A DNA stretch of 64,000 nucleotides from Phaeosaccion multiseriatum (Eukaryota > Ochrophyta, other classes): the NCBI GenBank assembly GCA_965112735.1, contig OZ218951.1:5270001-5334000 (forward strand), in the 5' to 3' direction. The position numbers and the translations under genes were made by a program. This document shows positions 35,553 through 46,854 of this stretch, one piece after another (position 1 is the stretch's first letter; each line of letters opens with the position of its first letter). The notes under the pieces were generated by a model. The model searched no databases. It saw only the letters and a list, made by a program, of their open reading frames with translations, and had not been told where the DNA came from.

Positions 35553-37808
35553 TCATCGCTTCGTCGACGTACGGACCAGGGCATCCCACTCGACAGGGGC
35601 ATAAGAGCCACGCCCACGTGGGCAAAACACCGGCGCTATACTCAGAGACAGTTTCGCGTCTTGGGCTGGCCGGTCCAACCCATCCCCAATACCACCATGA
35701 CTGGCCGGTTTGGGAAAGAACATGCCCGAAGCACGGACGCGGTGAAGGAGAGCATGCACGCTCGCCTTCGTCTGGCCATTCGCAGCACCCTCTCCTCCGC
35801 CTGGTCCTGCTCCTGCGAGCTGCATGGTTGCGGCCGCCCCAAGCTTCTTCTCCAGCGCTGCTCGTTTCATGAACCACTCAGAGGCCAGAGCAGTGCACAG
35901 CGGTAGACGAGGGTGCGGGTGTATGCACTGGGGAAGAGGGGGGCACAAGAGAGATGACCACGCCAGACCAGAGAGAGAGAGAAAGGGCCAGAGAGAGGAG
36001 GGGTGGAGGGTGTGTGTGTGAGAGAGAGAGAGCAAGAGTCATACACATACACCGACAGCAGAGAGACTTGACCAGAGAAACAGAATGGGCATCTCCTGCC
36101 CAGTGGTGGGTCATTTCGTTCTCTTCATCCCCCATTCACTTTCTGCCCCCCCCCTCCTCTCTCCTACTTCCCTCTTCCATACGCGCTCACCTTCCACGGC
36201 TTTTCGCATACGGTAAAGTGTGCGCCTTTTATCTCCCCTAGGGGGACCGCCTTACAGGTTTCCGAGTCCACCATGGTGTTGTACTTGCAGCGATCCGCCT
36301 CCAGCCACTGCTGCGGGTGGAAGGTATGATAGTAATAGGGCAGGAGACCCTGTCGTGTTGAGAGGATGAGGAGGGAAGGAGGAGGGGCGGTGATGGAGGC
36401 GGCAATGAGATCAAGTGGATTGACTGGATCCATCTGAGCTTGTCTTTAGGTAACACACTATACACAACTTGTTTGGGGGGGAGGGAGGGGCCTGATGGGT
36501 GCGTAGGTGTGCGATGTGTTTGCAATGGGTGGGGTGGGGTGGGGAGGGGAGGGGAGGAGAGGAGAGGGGAGAAGCAAGGACTTGCTTCACACACGAAGAG
36601 CCACAGAGAGAGACGCCCACCTGGACTGTAATGCCGCCATAGAAGAGTCCGATGAGGGAGTCGCCCCAGCCCCGGCGAAACGGGGTGTTCCGCAGAATGT
36701 CCTGCGACGGAATGAAAGAATCAATGAATGAATTGATAAAATCGTGGTACGGACAGAGATGCAGGGGCAGAGACGAGACACGGACAGAGACAGGCAGAGG
36801 AGAGGAGGGACAGGTTGGGCACACAGTTTCCACAGCAGGGCGACGACGCCTAAACGCTGCCACGCGTGGTGGTGGTTCAGCGGGGTCTAAACTCAGCTAA
36901 GCCCCTATACTTGGTCTCCTCTCATCTCCTCTCCTCTTCTCCCCCCTCCTCCTCCTCTCCTCTCCACTCCTCTCCTGCCTTCGTTTTGTGTGGGCACTGC
37001 CCTTCTGCCTCTCCTCCCCTCTTGTATGCCCTTTCTTTGCTTCGCGTACACCCCTTACCTTAAAGTCGTCGAGCACTCCTTCGTCCGGTCGGAGGAGCAG
37101 AAAGCCGCCCTGCACGGGAGGAACCTTGCAAGGGACTTGAGCATTCATCATGTTGACATCGGCAGTGTACACCAGGTCGTAATCCAGCTGGGTCACAGGT
37201 ACGGGAGGAGGCAGAAGGGCGCAAGGGGGCCACACACACAGAGAGAGAGAACGGGGGTAGTTGAGAGGGAGAGCAGAGGGAGGGAGGGAGGGAGGGAGGG
37301 CGAGAGGATCAAGAACTTCGAGCCCAGCTGGACAAACTAACAAATCCAAAACTGGAACTCGTGCCTTACATATCGAACTGGAAGCGCTTACCACACATAA
37401 CCTTACATAACCTCACGTACCTCGAAGAGCTCGTCGTGGGTCCTGAGCAGGAGCGAGTCGGTGTCCAAATGCAGCACCCTATGGTATTCAACCAAAGAGA
37501 AGGCGTGAAACTTGATATTCTCATCCACCCCACAACACCCTCCACGCTGCACCCGCCTCCGGGTCTCTTCATCGCGAATATCGTCGAGCGGCACGGGAGT
37601 GTCTACGAGTAGGACGCGATAGCCCAGGAAGCTCAAGACGGCAGCGGACTTGGGTGCCAGGGTGGGGTGTACGAGAGCCACAAGGTCGCATAGGTAGATG
37701 CTATCGCGACATATGTCATTGACGGATTGGGCGAGGATGGCGGCCCCGTCGAGGTAGGGCTCGTCACCATCGCGCGTTACGGTAATGGCGTCTGTTGTGT
37801 GTTTAGTT

Positions 37809-37851
<43 letters not shown>

Positions 37852-38729
37852 GGTGTGTGTATGTAAGGTGTGTATGTGTGTGGGGGGGTGTAGGGCGGGG
37901 GTGTATTTGCGCGCGCGTGTGCGTGTGTAGGGTGTGCGAGGGTGTGGTGAATGGTAGTTCAGAGGGGAGGGGGAGGTAGAGGGGGATGTTGTATGTTGCT
38001 TATGAGGCTAACACTCCTTGGAAGGGCAGGTCTGTGAGGAAAATCAAATGCACTGCGAGGGGGAGCATAAATCTTACCCTTTGCTTATTTTGTCAGTAGT
38101 GGGTGGGAGGAGCGCAAGTGCAAGACAAGAAGTGGAAATAGAAGACCAAGAAACAGTATCAGCACGACACCACCCTCGAATGAAGTCCAGACCCCTCATA
38201 GACAGAGAAGCTCTCGTTGGCTGCAAGAGCACATCCACACTTACATGCTACCACCTTCTTCTTGTTCTCGCTCTCAGTGGGAGTGCGTCGGTCGCCCCCC
38301 GCATCTCGATCGTGGGCAAAGTATTTGTCGGGGTCTCTGTAGGCATGCGTAATGTGCGGAAATATGTCGAGTTTCATCTCCTGCTGCCACTGCTGCTTGG
38401 ACACCGACGGCATTTCCGCTGATGAGCAAAGAAGGAAGAAAGGAGGAAGGGGAAGGTGGGGGAGCAACCAGGAGGAGGGGGAGGGGTCGCATTGATGCCT
38501 TGCTCTCATTTCAGAAATAGAATTGACGGCGCCCTGCCTCACCTGGCTGCCGCAGGCTGCTAAGGGGCCCCTGACCCACTCCACTGCCATCTGCTGGCAA
38601 GCGCAGCACACTGTGGGTAGCAAAGATCAAGCCCCCTGTGAGTAGGCAACCCGAGAGGACAAAGACATGACTGATTTTAACAAGCCCGCGTCCTCGCCTC
38701 CTCCTGTCGCTGGTCGTCACACCAAGCAT
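35553..38729 (-). CDS. GT8 (glycogenin/GUX-like) glycosyltransferase, type II membrane protein
   Basis: Golgi-type retaining glycosyltransferase. Seven exons: 38729-38543, 38418-38245, 37791-37421, 37187-37059, 36701-36621, 36349-36191, 35927-35553 (491 residues). The basic N-terminus RRRRGRGLVK precedes one hydrophobic anchor (about residues 18-42), giving a lumenal catalytic domain. KKVVAYAITVTRDGDEPYL opens the GT8 fold. LHLDTD (DxD, about residues 230-232) binds Mn2+ and the nucleotide sugar. VYTADVNMMNAQ, VQGGFLLLRPD, GLFYGG and HFTVCEKPWKC are family blocks. Exon 2 ends at the strong donor T|GTAAGT, not at the earlier GTGG, because only this keeps YAITV in phase. The last exon begins CIHPHPRLPLCTAL, which fits the conserved C-terminal Cys pair, and then becomes low-complexity. 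Donor and acceptor sugars cannot be told from sequence. Its promoter side faces DNAJC17. Confidence 0.88.
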
Positions 38730-39254
38730 GATCCCCGTCTCCAGGTAAAGCCATCAACTTATTGATGCATTGTGTGCTCTCCCTGTCCTGTCCTGTCCTG
38801 TCCTGTCCCGTCCTGACATGCCTTGGTACGGATTCAGTTGAATACGATAAGTAAGTCAGTGAATCGGCATTTAATAACCCATTCTCTCCTCCCTTCCCGC
38901 TTCCCATTCCCTCCCCTCCTTCTCTTATATCTCCCCTCCTTCTTGGTGCCCGCCTTCCTTTGGTAGGACGTCATTGCCATCGTCGCTTCACGAGTGGAAG
39001 TGAGTGTCTCGTGGAGGGAACGATACCACTTCATTAACAGGAGGAGGAGGAGGAGGAGGAGAAGGAGGAGGAGACAGGGTGGGGGGAGGGATATCGGGGA
39101 GGGGAGGAAACAGCAGCATCAGCAGCAGCATCAGCATTAGCACGGTAGCAGTATTTGCGGAAGGCCGCTGGGAAGGGCCGGAGCACGAGGGGAAGGGACG
39201 ATAGGGCAAGTTTGAAGCTCCCAGCGCCTCTGGAAGGAGGCGGAGGTGTGCACC
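38730..39254. promoter_or_regulatory. Divergent promoter region
   Basis: 525 bp between the GT8 start and the DNAJC17 start. It contains a CCTGT/CCTGA pentamer array (about 38783-38816), pyrimidine-rich 38881-38945 and an AGG-rich run 39040-39100. No TATA element is obvious. Confidence 0.5.
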
Positions 39255-40580
39255 ATGCCCGCAGAGAAAGTCAGCCTGTCGGAGGAAGAATCCACGAGGC
39301 TATGGTACGATGACCTTGGTCTCGCGGTGGGGGCCAGCGAGGATGCCATCAAGGCAGCCTACAAGAAGCTGGCGCTCAAGTATCACCCGGACAAGAACAG
39401 AGGGGGCGGGGGGGCGGATGGAGAGGCCAAGGCAGCGGCAGCGGCCAAAATGTTTATGAAAGTTAGCGAGGCGAGCACATTTCTGCTGGAGGAGAGGGAG
39501 AAGAGAAAGCTGTACGACGAGAAGCTGCTGCAGAAGGTCAAGGCAGCAAGGCAGGCGGAGGAGCGCTTCAAAGGGATGAATGCGCAGCGGCGGACGTTCC
39601 GAGAGCAGTTCCAGGCGAGAGAGAAGGCGGCAGAGGAGGCCAAGCAGGCCGGTGGGCGCGGGACTGCAGCAGGGCCCGGGTCGGAGGAGGCAAAGAGGGC
39701 GGCGAGGCAGGCGGACATTGATCGACTAAAGAGGGAGAGTCGCGGCTTGAAGGAGCAGCACGCCATGGCTCAGCAGAGGAAGGAGAGCGACATGGACACA
39801 GTGAGGGATGCGGCAAAGAAGCGCAAGTTGCAGGACGACAGCGTGGCTGCACGGGAAGCGTTGGACGAGCGGCAAATCAGACTGAAATGGAGCAGAAAGA
39901 AACTCTTAAAGAGTACGGGAGGAGGGAGCAGCGGCGGCGTGAGCAGTCACTCGGAGGACTCCTTGGCGCGTCTGTTTGGTCGCTTCGGCACCGTAGAGTC
40001 CGTGAGCCTCTTGTCCGAAGGCAACAAGGCCTTGCTCACCTTTGTCTCTCCGTCGGTGGTGGCCGCAGCCGTACATGCATATTCCCGAGGGGACGAAATG
40101 CGAGCCACGCTTGTGGGTGCGCGAAAGAAACGCGCCAAACTAGAAGAGGACGAGGAGCAGGCTCGAGCGGCAGCTGCGGCGGCAGGACAGGTGCCTGAGC
40201 CGCGAAGGTTTAGTCTGCGAGACCTGGAGGACCTAGAGACTATGAAGGTTCGTAGGGAGGAGGAGAGGCGGCGCCTTATCCAAGAGATGGAGGCGGGGGA
40301 GGGCGGTGGTGTATCGGAGGGGAAACCAAAGTCTGGCGAGCGAGACACGAGCGGTGGTGAAGGGAAAGAGCCACCACAACACCAACATCAGCCAAAGCAA
40401 CAACACCAACAACAACAAAAGCAACAAGAACCGCCGCCGCCGCCAACGACGCAAGAGCAGGCTTCCCCTGCTCCTGCTGCTGCTACCGAATCTGCCCCTG
40501 CCGCTGCTGTATCATCAAATGCTGCCTTTGTGCCAGAGGAGAGCGAGGCGGATATTTTGGCGAAAATGATGGCGTTCTAA
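39255..40580 (+). CDS. DNAJC17: DNAJC17-type J-domain protein with RRM
   Basis: Single-exon gene, 441 residues, one of the few here without introns. The J domain spans about residues 14-85: LWYDDLGLAVGASEDAIKAA, YKKLALKYHPDKN (the HPD that stimulates Hsp70 ATPase) and LYDEKLLQKV. A long charged helix follows, then an RRM-like fold (about 200-285: IRLKWSRKKLL, LARLFGRFGTVESVSLL, KALLTFVSPSVVAAAV). This order is diagnostic of DNAJC17/Cwf23, a splicing-associated J-protein. The C-terminal third is Gln/Pro-rich disorder ending ADILAKMMAF and contains a decayed copy of the CAGTTGGTGATACAG motif (near 40502). The ATG at 39255 is the first in frame; an upstream in-frame GTG is ignored. The role in intron-rich pre-mRNA splicing is inferred from the family. 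Confidence 0.9.
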   Translation: MPAEKVSLSEEESTRLWYDDLGLAVGASEDAIKAAYKKLALKYHPDKNRGGGGADGEAKAAAAAKMFMKVSEASTFLLEEREKRKLYDEKLLQKVKAARQAEERFKGMNAQRRTFREQFQAREKAAEEAKQAGGRGTAAGPGSEEAKRAARQADIDRLKRESRGLKEQHAMAQQRKESDMDTVRDAAKKRKLQDDSVAAREALDERQIRLKWSRKKLLKSTGGGSSGGVSSHSEDSLARLFGRFGTVESVSLLSEGNKALLTFVSPSVVAAAVHAYSRGDEMRATLVGARKKRAKLEEDEEQARAAAAAAGQVPEPRRFSLRDLEDLETMKVRREEERRRLIQEMEAGEGGGVSEGKPKSGERDTSGGEGKEPPQHQHQPKQQHQQQQKQQEPPPPPTTQEQASPAPAAATESAPAAAVSSNAAFVPEESEADILAKMMAF

Positions 40581-41292
40581 CCATGTGGCGCAGCATTGTT
40601 TTAATTTTAATATACATGCTGTATTTTTTTTTATTAAAAGTCTAATTCCCTTGTAAACAGCTGGCCGCCACGCTTTTCTCTATACTGTATTGCGGCTCCT
40701 ATTACTCATCGTAAGCTTACATAAGAAAAATACTGAAAGAGTTGCTACTCCGTCGCCGCCCTATACCCTCTATGGACGTGCAGAATAATAATATAAGAGA
40801 GAGCACGGTTTGCGTTTCTCCCTGTCCCGAGCCGATCGGGGGCAGTGTGTGACACGATTCGCTTGCCTTCCCTTTCCTCGCACAAAGCCCGCAACCGATA
40901 CTTCAGAAGGCGCATCATGCCCAACCAATTCACAAGTGTAGGAACCCCCGCCGCCGACAATGAACGGAGATTCGTCGCCTCACACCTTTGATTCGACTGA
41001 GCTCAGCCGTCTCAGCCTCAGGGCTGACACGCGTATTTTCCCACCCCTCGCTGCAGCCGCCATCTCCCCCCCCCCCTGCTGCCAGCATAGTAAGCTCCAC
41101 ACGGGCCCAGACAGAGAGAAGGAGAGAGAGAGAGAGTGGGTGGTGTGTGTGCTGGACATTCACCTCCCCTCCCTCCCGGCTCCTCCTCGCTCCGTGCCAA
41201 TCGATGTCCTCAGCGCTCCGTGCGTCAATGTCTTGTCCCCCTACCACCCCACCACGCCCTCCCCACTGATAGCTAGTACAATTTGAAGGTGC
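40581..41292. other. Convergent intergenic region, no gene supported
   Basis: It begins with a T/A-rich 3' end (TTTTAATTTTAATATAC at 40599; poly-T 40625-40635), a likely polyadenylation region. Minus-strand open frames at 40745-40960 (71 codons, containing LVNWLGMMRLLKYRLRALC) and 40930-41247 could be a small gene, but they lack domain or splice support. Confidence 0.45.
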
Positions 41293-42627
41293 CTACCGCT
41301 TGCGCTTGATGGCCTTCTCAATCTCGGTGTACTCCTGCAACAGACGCTTCTTCCTCTTCTCCGGCACAGGGAATTTGTTGCCGTACGAGGCGTAGTGGCC
41401 CGCCAGCACGTTGATGGAGGTGTAGAGGTTGGAGTAGGAAAGCTTGCCCGAGATGTTGGGGAAGCGGCGGTAGTAAGACACAAAGTCGATCATCTCTTTC
41501 CGGCAGTTGGTGCCTGCCTTCTCGAGGTTAGCGTTGCCCTTCTCGAGAGCTGTGCAGTACTTCATGTGCGACACCATTCGCCCAGCATCTACGTAGTACT
41601 CCTATTGTGATGTGGGGTGGGGTGGGGCAAAGGTGGATTGACGGAAACGAGAAAAGAATAGAGTAAGGTCGAGAGAGGGGAAAGGGGGGGCGGTAGAGGT
41701 GAGATTGGGCGACAGGAAAGAACCAATGAGGGGGTTAGCATTATTTCTTTCATTCTGGATTGATTGTCTCCTCTGTCCTGCTGCGTTTGCCACTACACAC
41801 ATCGAAGAGAGAAAGCGCCTTGCGAGCCCCCTTCATTCCAAAGGACAATTGCAGCCCTCATCAGTTCAGTTCATCACCCCCCTCTTTCCAACTGCACTGC
41901 CTCCTCCCGATGGCGCACAAGATCCTCCCTCCTCACTCACCCTTGTAACTCCCCAGTCCGTAGGGAACGGCCCCAGGTCTGCTGGTGCTGGTGCCGCGGC
42001 GGGTGGCGCTACGGCTGCTGGTGCTGCCTCATCGGCAAAGGCGGCGCCGGCGATGCCCACAATGGAGGCAGTGCCTACGCCGAAGGCGCTGATGGCGGCC
42101 CGTCGAGACAGGGGCTCCTGAAGGACGGGAGATGGCGTGGGAGGACAGAGTTGGGATTCAGGACATGAAGGGGGGGGGGAGGAGGAATGTTCGTGGTTCG
42201 CCCATCGTCCTCTCAATGGAAGGGCAGGCGCTCGTCCAGGCGCGCCACCAGAGATTGCAAAGTGCTAAATACCTCCCACCGTCGTTCCCGAAACCTCATT
42301 ATGCTCGGTCGCAAACGCTCGCCCCCGTCTCCACTAAGACAGGGTTCAGCAGGGTCGAACTGTCATGTAGGAGCGTAACTGACCCGCCTAAGCTACACAC
42401 TGCCTGCAAAGCGGAGTGGATGCTCCATTCATCCCCCACCGACTCGAGCTGTCTCCCAGGCAGCTTTCAAGTCCCTTTATTGCATGCCACCTCCTTGCAC
42501 TTACCGCTCCGTCCTGCTTCATCTGGAGAGCAGATTTGCTTTGAGCAGCCGCTGGCACAAGACTAAGCGGCTGGAACGCCACCGCACTCCCCAGCACGGC
42601 AGCGAGGCAAAGAGAGGTAGTCTTCAT
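41293..42627 (-). CDS. Thylakoid-lumen PSII extrinsic protein, PsbQ-like, with complex-plastid targeting
   Basis: Three exons: 42627-42505, 42117-41941, 41601-41293 (202 residues). The N-terminus has three stacked addresses. First is a signal peptide MKTTSLCLAAVLGSAVA with cleavage before F at AVAF|QP, the ASAFAP-type site that sends proteins across the four membranes of stramenopile plastids. Next is a Ser/Lys-rich transit stretch. Last is a twin-arginine lumen signal (LSRRAAISAFG, hydrophobic core, AFA|DEA). The mature part (about 110 residues) is a four-helix PsbQ-type protein: EYYVDAGRMVSHMKYCTALE, GTNCRKEMIDFVSYYRRF, SYSNLYTSINVLAGHYASYG, EIEKAIKRKR. It should bind the lumenal face of PSII and stabilise the oxygen-evolving cluster. 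PsbQ' and Psb31 are related alternatives. This gene is the best single clue to the organism. Confidence 0.85.
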
Positions 42628-43317
42628 CGTGTGTATCTCTTGTGTGTAAGCGTCTTTTGGTGTATGATAAAGCCTTCCTTTGTGGAGTCACAGCGATCTG
42701 ACGATTTTGGGCCCGATTTTGCCAAAGTAGAGTTCGAGAGGAACCCGGGGGGGAGGCACGATTTTTCATTTTTCCTTTCCATTTTTCCATTTTCATTTTT
42801 CCCAGCTGCTTTGCCAAGATTTATATATCAAAAGAAAGATAAGGAGTGAGACGTCCCCTCTCCCCCATTGCCGATACTATCTCTGCGACAGCAGGTAAGG
42901 CTCGCCCGTCCCTCGAGGAGGAGGGTTGTCTTGAGAAGCCAGGGCGGCTGTTTCCCCTCGCCTTGTTGATGCCCACCGCGAAGGGGCCGGTCCGCCCCCT
43001 GTTCTCTGCTCCGCTCCACCCCGTACACTGCGCTTTGAGGATCAAAAGGCTCTTCCTGACTGACCATTGCTTCCTACTCCCATTCTGCACTGGCAGAGTT
43101 GCGGAACGCGCAGCCAAACGCGTGTAGAGGAGGAAGTTCGGGCCAAAATGTTCCACGTTTGAACTTTCTCAATCCTAGCTGCTGCGACTCTCTACTGTAC
43201 GATGTAGCTGACCCACCTTTCCTTAATCCTATCGTTCACCTGCCTCACCCTGCCTACGTGCAGCAGTATTCTCACTTAGGCTTGGGAGGAGGAAAAGCTC
43301 ATCTAAGGGGGGTATCT
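42628..43317. promoter_or_regulatory. Divergent region upstream of psbQ-like and EH-domain genes
   Basis: About 690 bp. The T-rich patch TTTTTCATTTTTCC (42763-42800) sits 140-170 bp upstream of the psbQ-like ATG and might be promoter-associated. Open frames in 42821-43156 on both strands show no domain. Confidence 0.4.
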
Positions 43318-44870
43318 ATGTCTGGCCAAGGTACGATCATGTTGTGGGGGGGGGGGGGGGGCGTGTGAACAGGACTGCAGTGCCTGGGGAGACGCTGTCG
43401 AGTGCTACAGAGTGGATGTTTTCATCTGGACTGGACGGGGTGACGGATATGGCACAAGCCGGGCTGGCTGGTCCATTCTGAGCCGACCTCCGGCTTGCGC
43501 CTGGAAGAGTATCGACATGTGGGATCACCGCCGCGGGAGGCGAAGGAATGGACTAGGCAGCGCTCTGCTCTCCTCTTGTTACTTTCTCTGCATTGAACGG
43601 CCAGAAGCACGTACGCACGCAAGTGCGCTTTCTTCTGCCTATGTAGCCTAAGCTCACCGTAGTCAAACGAACACAAAACCCTTCGCTCCCTCCCTCCCTC
43701 CCCCCCACCCGCCCTCCCTTCTTCCCTCACTTACTCCCTCCCTCCCTCCCTTCCTCCCTCCCCCCCACCCTCCCTCACTTCCTCCCTCCCTCCCTCCCTC
43801 CCTCCCTCCCTTCCTCCGCCGTTTTAGGGGGCGACGGTGGGGATGGCATCCAGGACCGTGGCTTCCACCTCAATATCGGAGGCGGGGGCCGTCGCCGCCG
43901 CCGCCGCCGCCACGGTTTCGGGGGAGCCTTCGGAGGCTTCGGTCGGCCGCACACTACTGTAGTGCATCATAATGTGCACCACGGGGGACATCACGGCGGG
44001 CTGGGGGGTGGCATGGGCATGGGGCTGGGCGGCGCCTTGTTCGGAGGTGGACGGCCCTGCTACAGCAGACCTCGACCCACAGTGGTTCACCACAACGTGC
44101 ACCACAACACCCACCACGGGGGGATGGGAGGAGGCATCATGGGGGGGCTCATGGGGCTGCTGGGCGGGGCCGCGGCAGGGGCAGTGACGGGGAACATGGC
44201 CGCCAACCACTCGAATCAGCAGCATCATCAGCAGCAACAGCAGCTACAGCAACAGCAACACCAGCAGCCTGTGCAGTACGTACAAGCGCCTCCGCCGGTG
44301 CAGTACGTACAACAGGCGCCTCAGCCCGTCCAGTATGTCCAGCCACAGCAGCAATACGCTCAGGCCCAGCCTGCGCCGCAATACATACAGCAGCAGCAGC
44401 ACGCTCGTGTACCTGCGCAGGCTCACGCCGTCGCTGTTGCCACGGCTTCCGCGCCCCCTGCTCCCTATGGCAAGACGCCACCAGCAGCGACGCCCCCCCC
44501 GGCCGGGCCGCCTCCCTCGTACGCGATGAGCACGGCTGAGTGGGTGTGCACGAAGGATTGGGCGGACTACCACTCGCTCTTCAGCAAGTACATGCGGGGG
44601 AAGCCCGCCGATGCGAAGATGACCCCGGCCATTGCTAAGGATCTGTTGCTGGACGAGGCTGCAGGGAAAGTGAGCAGTCAGCAGCTGAGGGAGGTGTGGG
44701 AGCTTGTGGACATCAACCATGATGGGCTGCTGGAGGAGGACGAGGTGGCGATTGCGTTGTACTTGGTGCGTATGATTCTGAGGGGTGAGCCGCTCCCTGC
44801 GCAGTTGGCCCCCAATATGATTCCGCCCTCGCACGCGACTGCGCCACCTGCCACGGGCAACCCTTTTTGA
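43318..44870 (+). CDS. EH-domain protein with His/Gly- and Gln-rich N-terminus and C-terminal NPF
   Basis: Endocytic adaptor-like protein of 351 residues. Exon 1, 43318-43330, is tiny (MSGQ plus one base before GTACGA); exon 2, 43828-44870, starts after TTTTAG. The phases agree, giving MSGQGGDGGDG, but the first exon rests only on phase and position. The N-terminal half has a seven-Arg run, HHNVHHGGHHGG repeats, a hydrophobic Gly-rich stretch (GLMGLLGGAAAGAVTG) and Gln/Pro repeats PVQYVQ. The C-terminal about 100 residues form an EH domain: CTKDWADYHSLFSKYMRG, then an EF-hand loop DINHDGLLEEDE and IALYLVRMILRGE. EH domains bind NPF peptides, and this protein itself ends GNPF. It is convergent with the thioesterase gene. 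A degenerate copy of its 3' end lies at about 45100-45150. Confidence 0.75.
43331..43827 (+). repeat. Intron with G12 run and CCCTCCCT tract
   Basis: The proposed intron of the EH gene has a run of G at about 43347-43361 and a pyrimidine-only tract of CCCTCCCT/CTTCCTCC units at about 43681-43817, directly before the acceptor. Confidence 0.6.
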
Positions 44871-45620
44871 TTTGAGAGAGAGGTGTGGGGAGTGAGAGAG
44901 GTGGAGAGGGAGAGAAGGTGAGAGAGGGAGAGACAAGAGAGAGACAATGACCGGAATACGGGAGAGAGGGTGAGAGAGAGAGGCGAGAGGGACAGAGATG
45001 AGAGAGGCAATGGATGGGTAACGGGAGAGGATGAGAGAGAGAGTTGATGAAGATACTCACAGAGAGAGAACGGAGAGAGATACGACGAAGAGCGAGAGAG
45101 CAACTGAGGCCTGTGCCACCTCCCACTGGCAGAGCCCTTTTTGATTTGAGAGAATTAGAGAGATGGAGAGGGAGGGAGAGATATGAGAGAGAGAAAGAGA
45201 AAGACAGGGACAGAGAGATCATATGCGAAGAGGGAGAGAGAGCGACTATGAAGGGGGATGGAGAAGTTGAGTGCGTGCCTCAAGGAAACGACTCTGGAGA
45301 GGTACGGAGAAGAGAGAGAGAGTGCCGGAAGAGAGAGAGATGGAAGAGCGTGAGAGAGGGACATGGAGAGAGACGGAGGAGAGAGAGAGAGTGTGCCTCG
45401 AGAGAGAGGCGGAAGAAGGAGAGAGTGCGTGTGGGGAGAAGAGAGGATGGAGAGAGAGAGAGAAGTAGCAGAGGGAAGACTCGAGAGAGAAGGGACTGGA
45501 GAGACTGGGGAGGACGGACGGGCAAGACGAGCCACAGCCAAGCTCGGCAAGTCTTTGCTCGGTCTGTCCCCCCCCCCTTCCTTTTTCTCTTCGTCTTGTC
45601 CTTTCCTTTCCTCTCCTCTT
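44871..45620 (+). repeat. GA-rich tract with degenerate copy of the EH-gene 3' end
   Basis: About 700 bp of GAGAGA-dominated sequence. Inside it, 45100-45150 (GCCACCTCCCACTGGCAGAG, then CCCTTTTTGATTTGAGAGA) repeats the end of the EH coding region and its 3' flank (44845-44882). This looks like a tandem segmental duplication whose coding part has decayed. Confidence 0.75.
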
Positions 45621-46854
45621 AGGGCGCCCGTCCATTCGCGGCCTGGGAGAGCTTTGACGGGCGGGCGGGCCGGCGGGTGGGCGGCAGGGTGATTGCGGCG
45701 GTTATTTGCCGGTTGCGAAGGTGGGAAGTGTGGCTGACGGGCTGGCTGGGTGCGCTGTTCGACCTCGTCGGAACCGTAGATTATTCTTGATTCATTTGAG
45801 TGAATTAATTTTTTGATGCCCGCTACGGGCATATAGGTAGGTAGAGAGAGAGAAGCATTTGATCTGAAATGCTGTGGGGAGGGAGGGAGAGAACGGGGCC
45901 TCGAAATGGGTCTCTGGCCAAGACAGTTGGTGCTACAGTTCCACCCTCACAGCCCGGGTGCTGTGGGAGTAGGTCCGCACATATTTGGCTCTCATGGAAG
46001 CCCTTGGAGAGCGACCGGGCTCCCGCTGCCGTGCAACTTTCTAAAGGCAGTATTAGTACTGTAGTAGGAGAGAGAAAAGAAACTAACTTAAAATGAAGCT
46101 ACATTAGCAAGGAGTGGTGATGGTCGATGAATTAACCAATCAAAGTGTGAGATTCATTCGTCGGGGGGAGGCTCCCGAAGCCCTGCGGCTAGGTCTGACG
46201 GTGAGGTGATACCTCCTGGATAGGCTTCACTCATGTCAAACCTCTCCTCCCTCCCCAATCCCACATACGTACATACGTAAGTACGTACGACACCAGATGT
46301 ATGCATACGTATGTGTGCTGAGGTCTGATCAGGCCCGTACGTACACTCCTCGGAAGGCTGTACCGCAAGCGAAAGGGAACTCCTCGAAGGATATACCTTA
46401 CGCTGGGCCCGCAAAGGAGTGTACGTAAGTGTTTACGTACGGGTCTGATTAGGACTGATCGGATCCCAATGACACGCACATACGCATACATACGTCATAT
46501 GGTCGTACTCCTTTGGGCCCAACAGTCATTTATTGGTTCTCCGCCCCACTCTAGCCTGAACTCCTGCTCTTGTCCGGAGTCAATGAAAATCATTCACTCA
46601 CGCCCCACAATCCATGACTCACGCGCTACGATCATCCATCCACTACCATCCACCCATCACTCACCCACGGGACACTCCCCGACCCTTCAACCTTGGGGCT
46701 CACCCACAGTGTTGGGCCAGCCGTGGCACCAGGCCTCTGATCTCCTTCGGGGGTGGGTTCTCAGTCCTCGCTTCGTTGGGGGTACACCCATCACTCACGC
46801 CCTCACTCACCAACGCCCCCCTTCCTTAATCCTCACTCCTTAATGGGGCTTCAC
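45621..46854. other. Intergenic region with a long imperfect palindrome
   Basis: No gene is supported. A GGGCGGGCGGGC run lies at 45657-45680, and a GTTGGTGCTACAG variant of the dispersed motif at 45925. The main structure is the TACGTA-rich inverted repeat at 46262-46505, listed separately. Confidence 0.5.
46262..46505. repeat. Long imperfect inverted repeat (MITE-like or hairpin locus)
   Basis: The left arm reads through TATGCATACGTATGTG, GGTCTGATCAGGCCCGTACG and TACACTCCT. The right arm is its near reverse complement: AGGAGTGTACGTAAG, TTACGTACGGGTCTGATTAG and GCACATACGCATACATACG. The loop is about 45 bp around 46352-46400. Confidence 0.7.
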
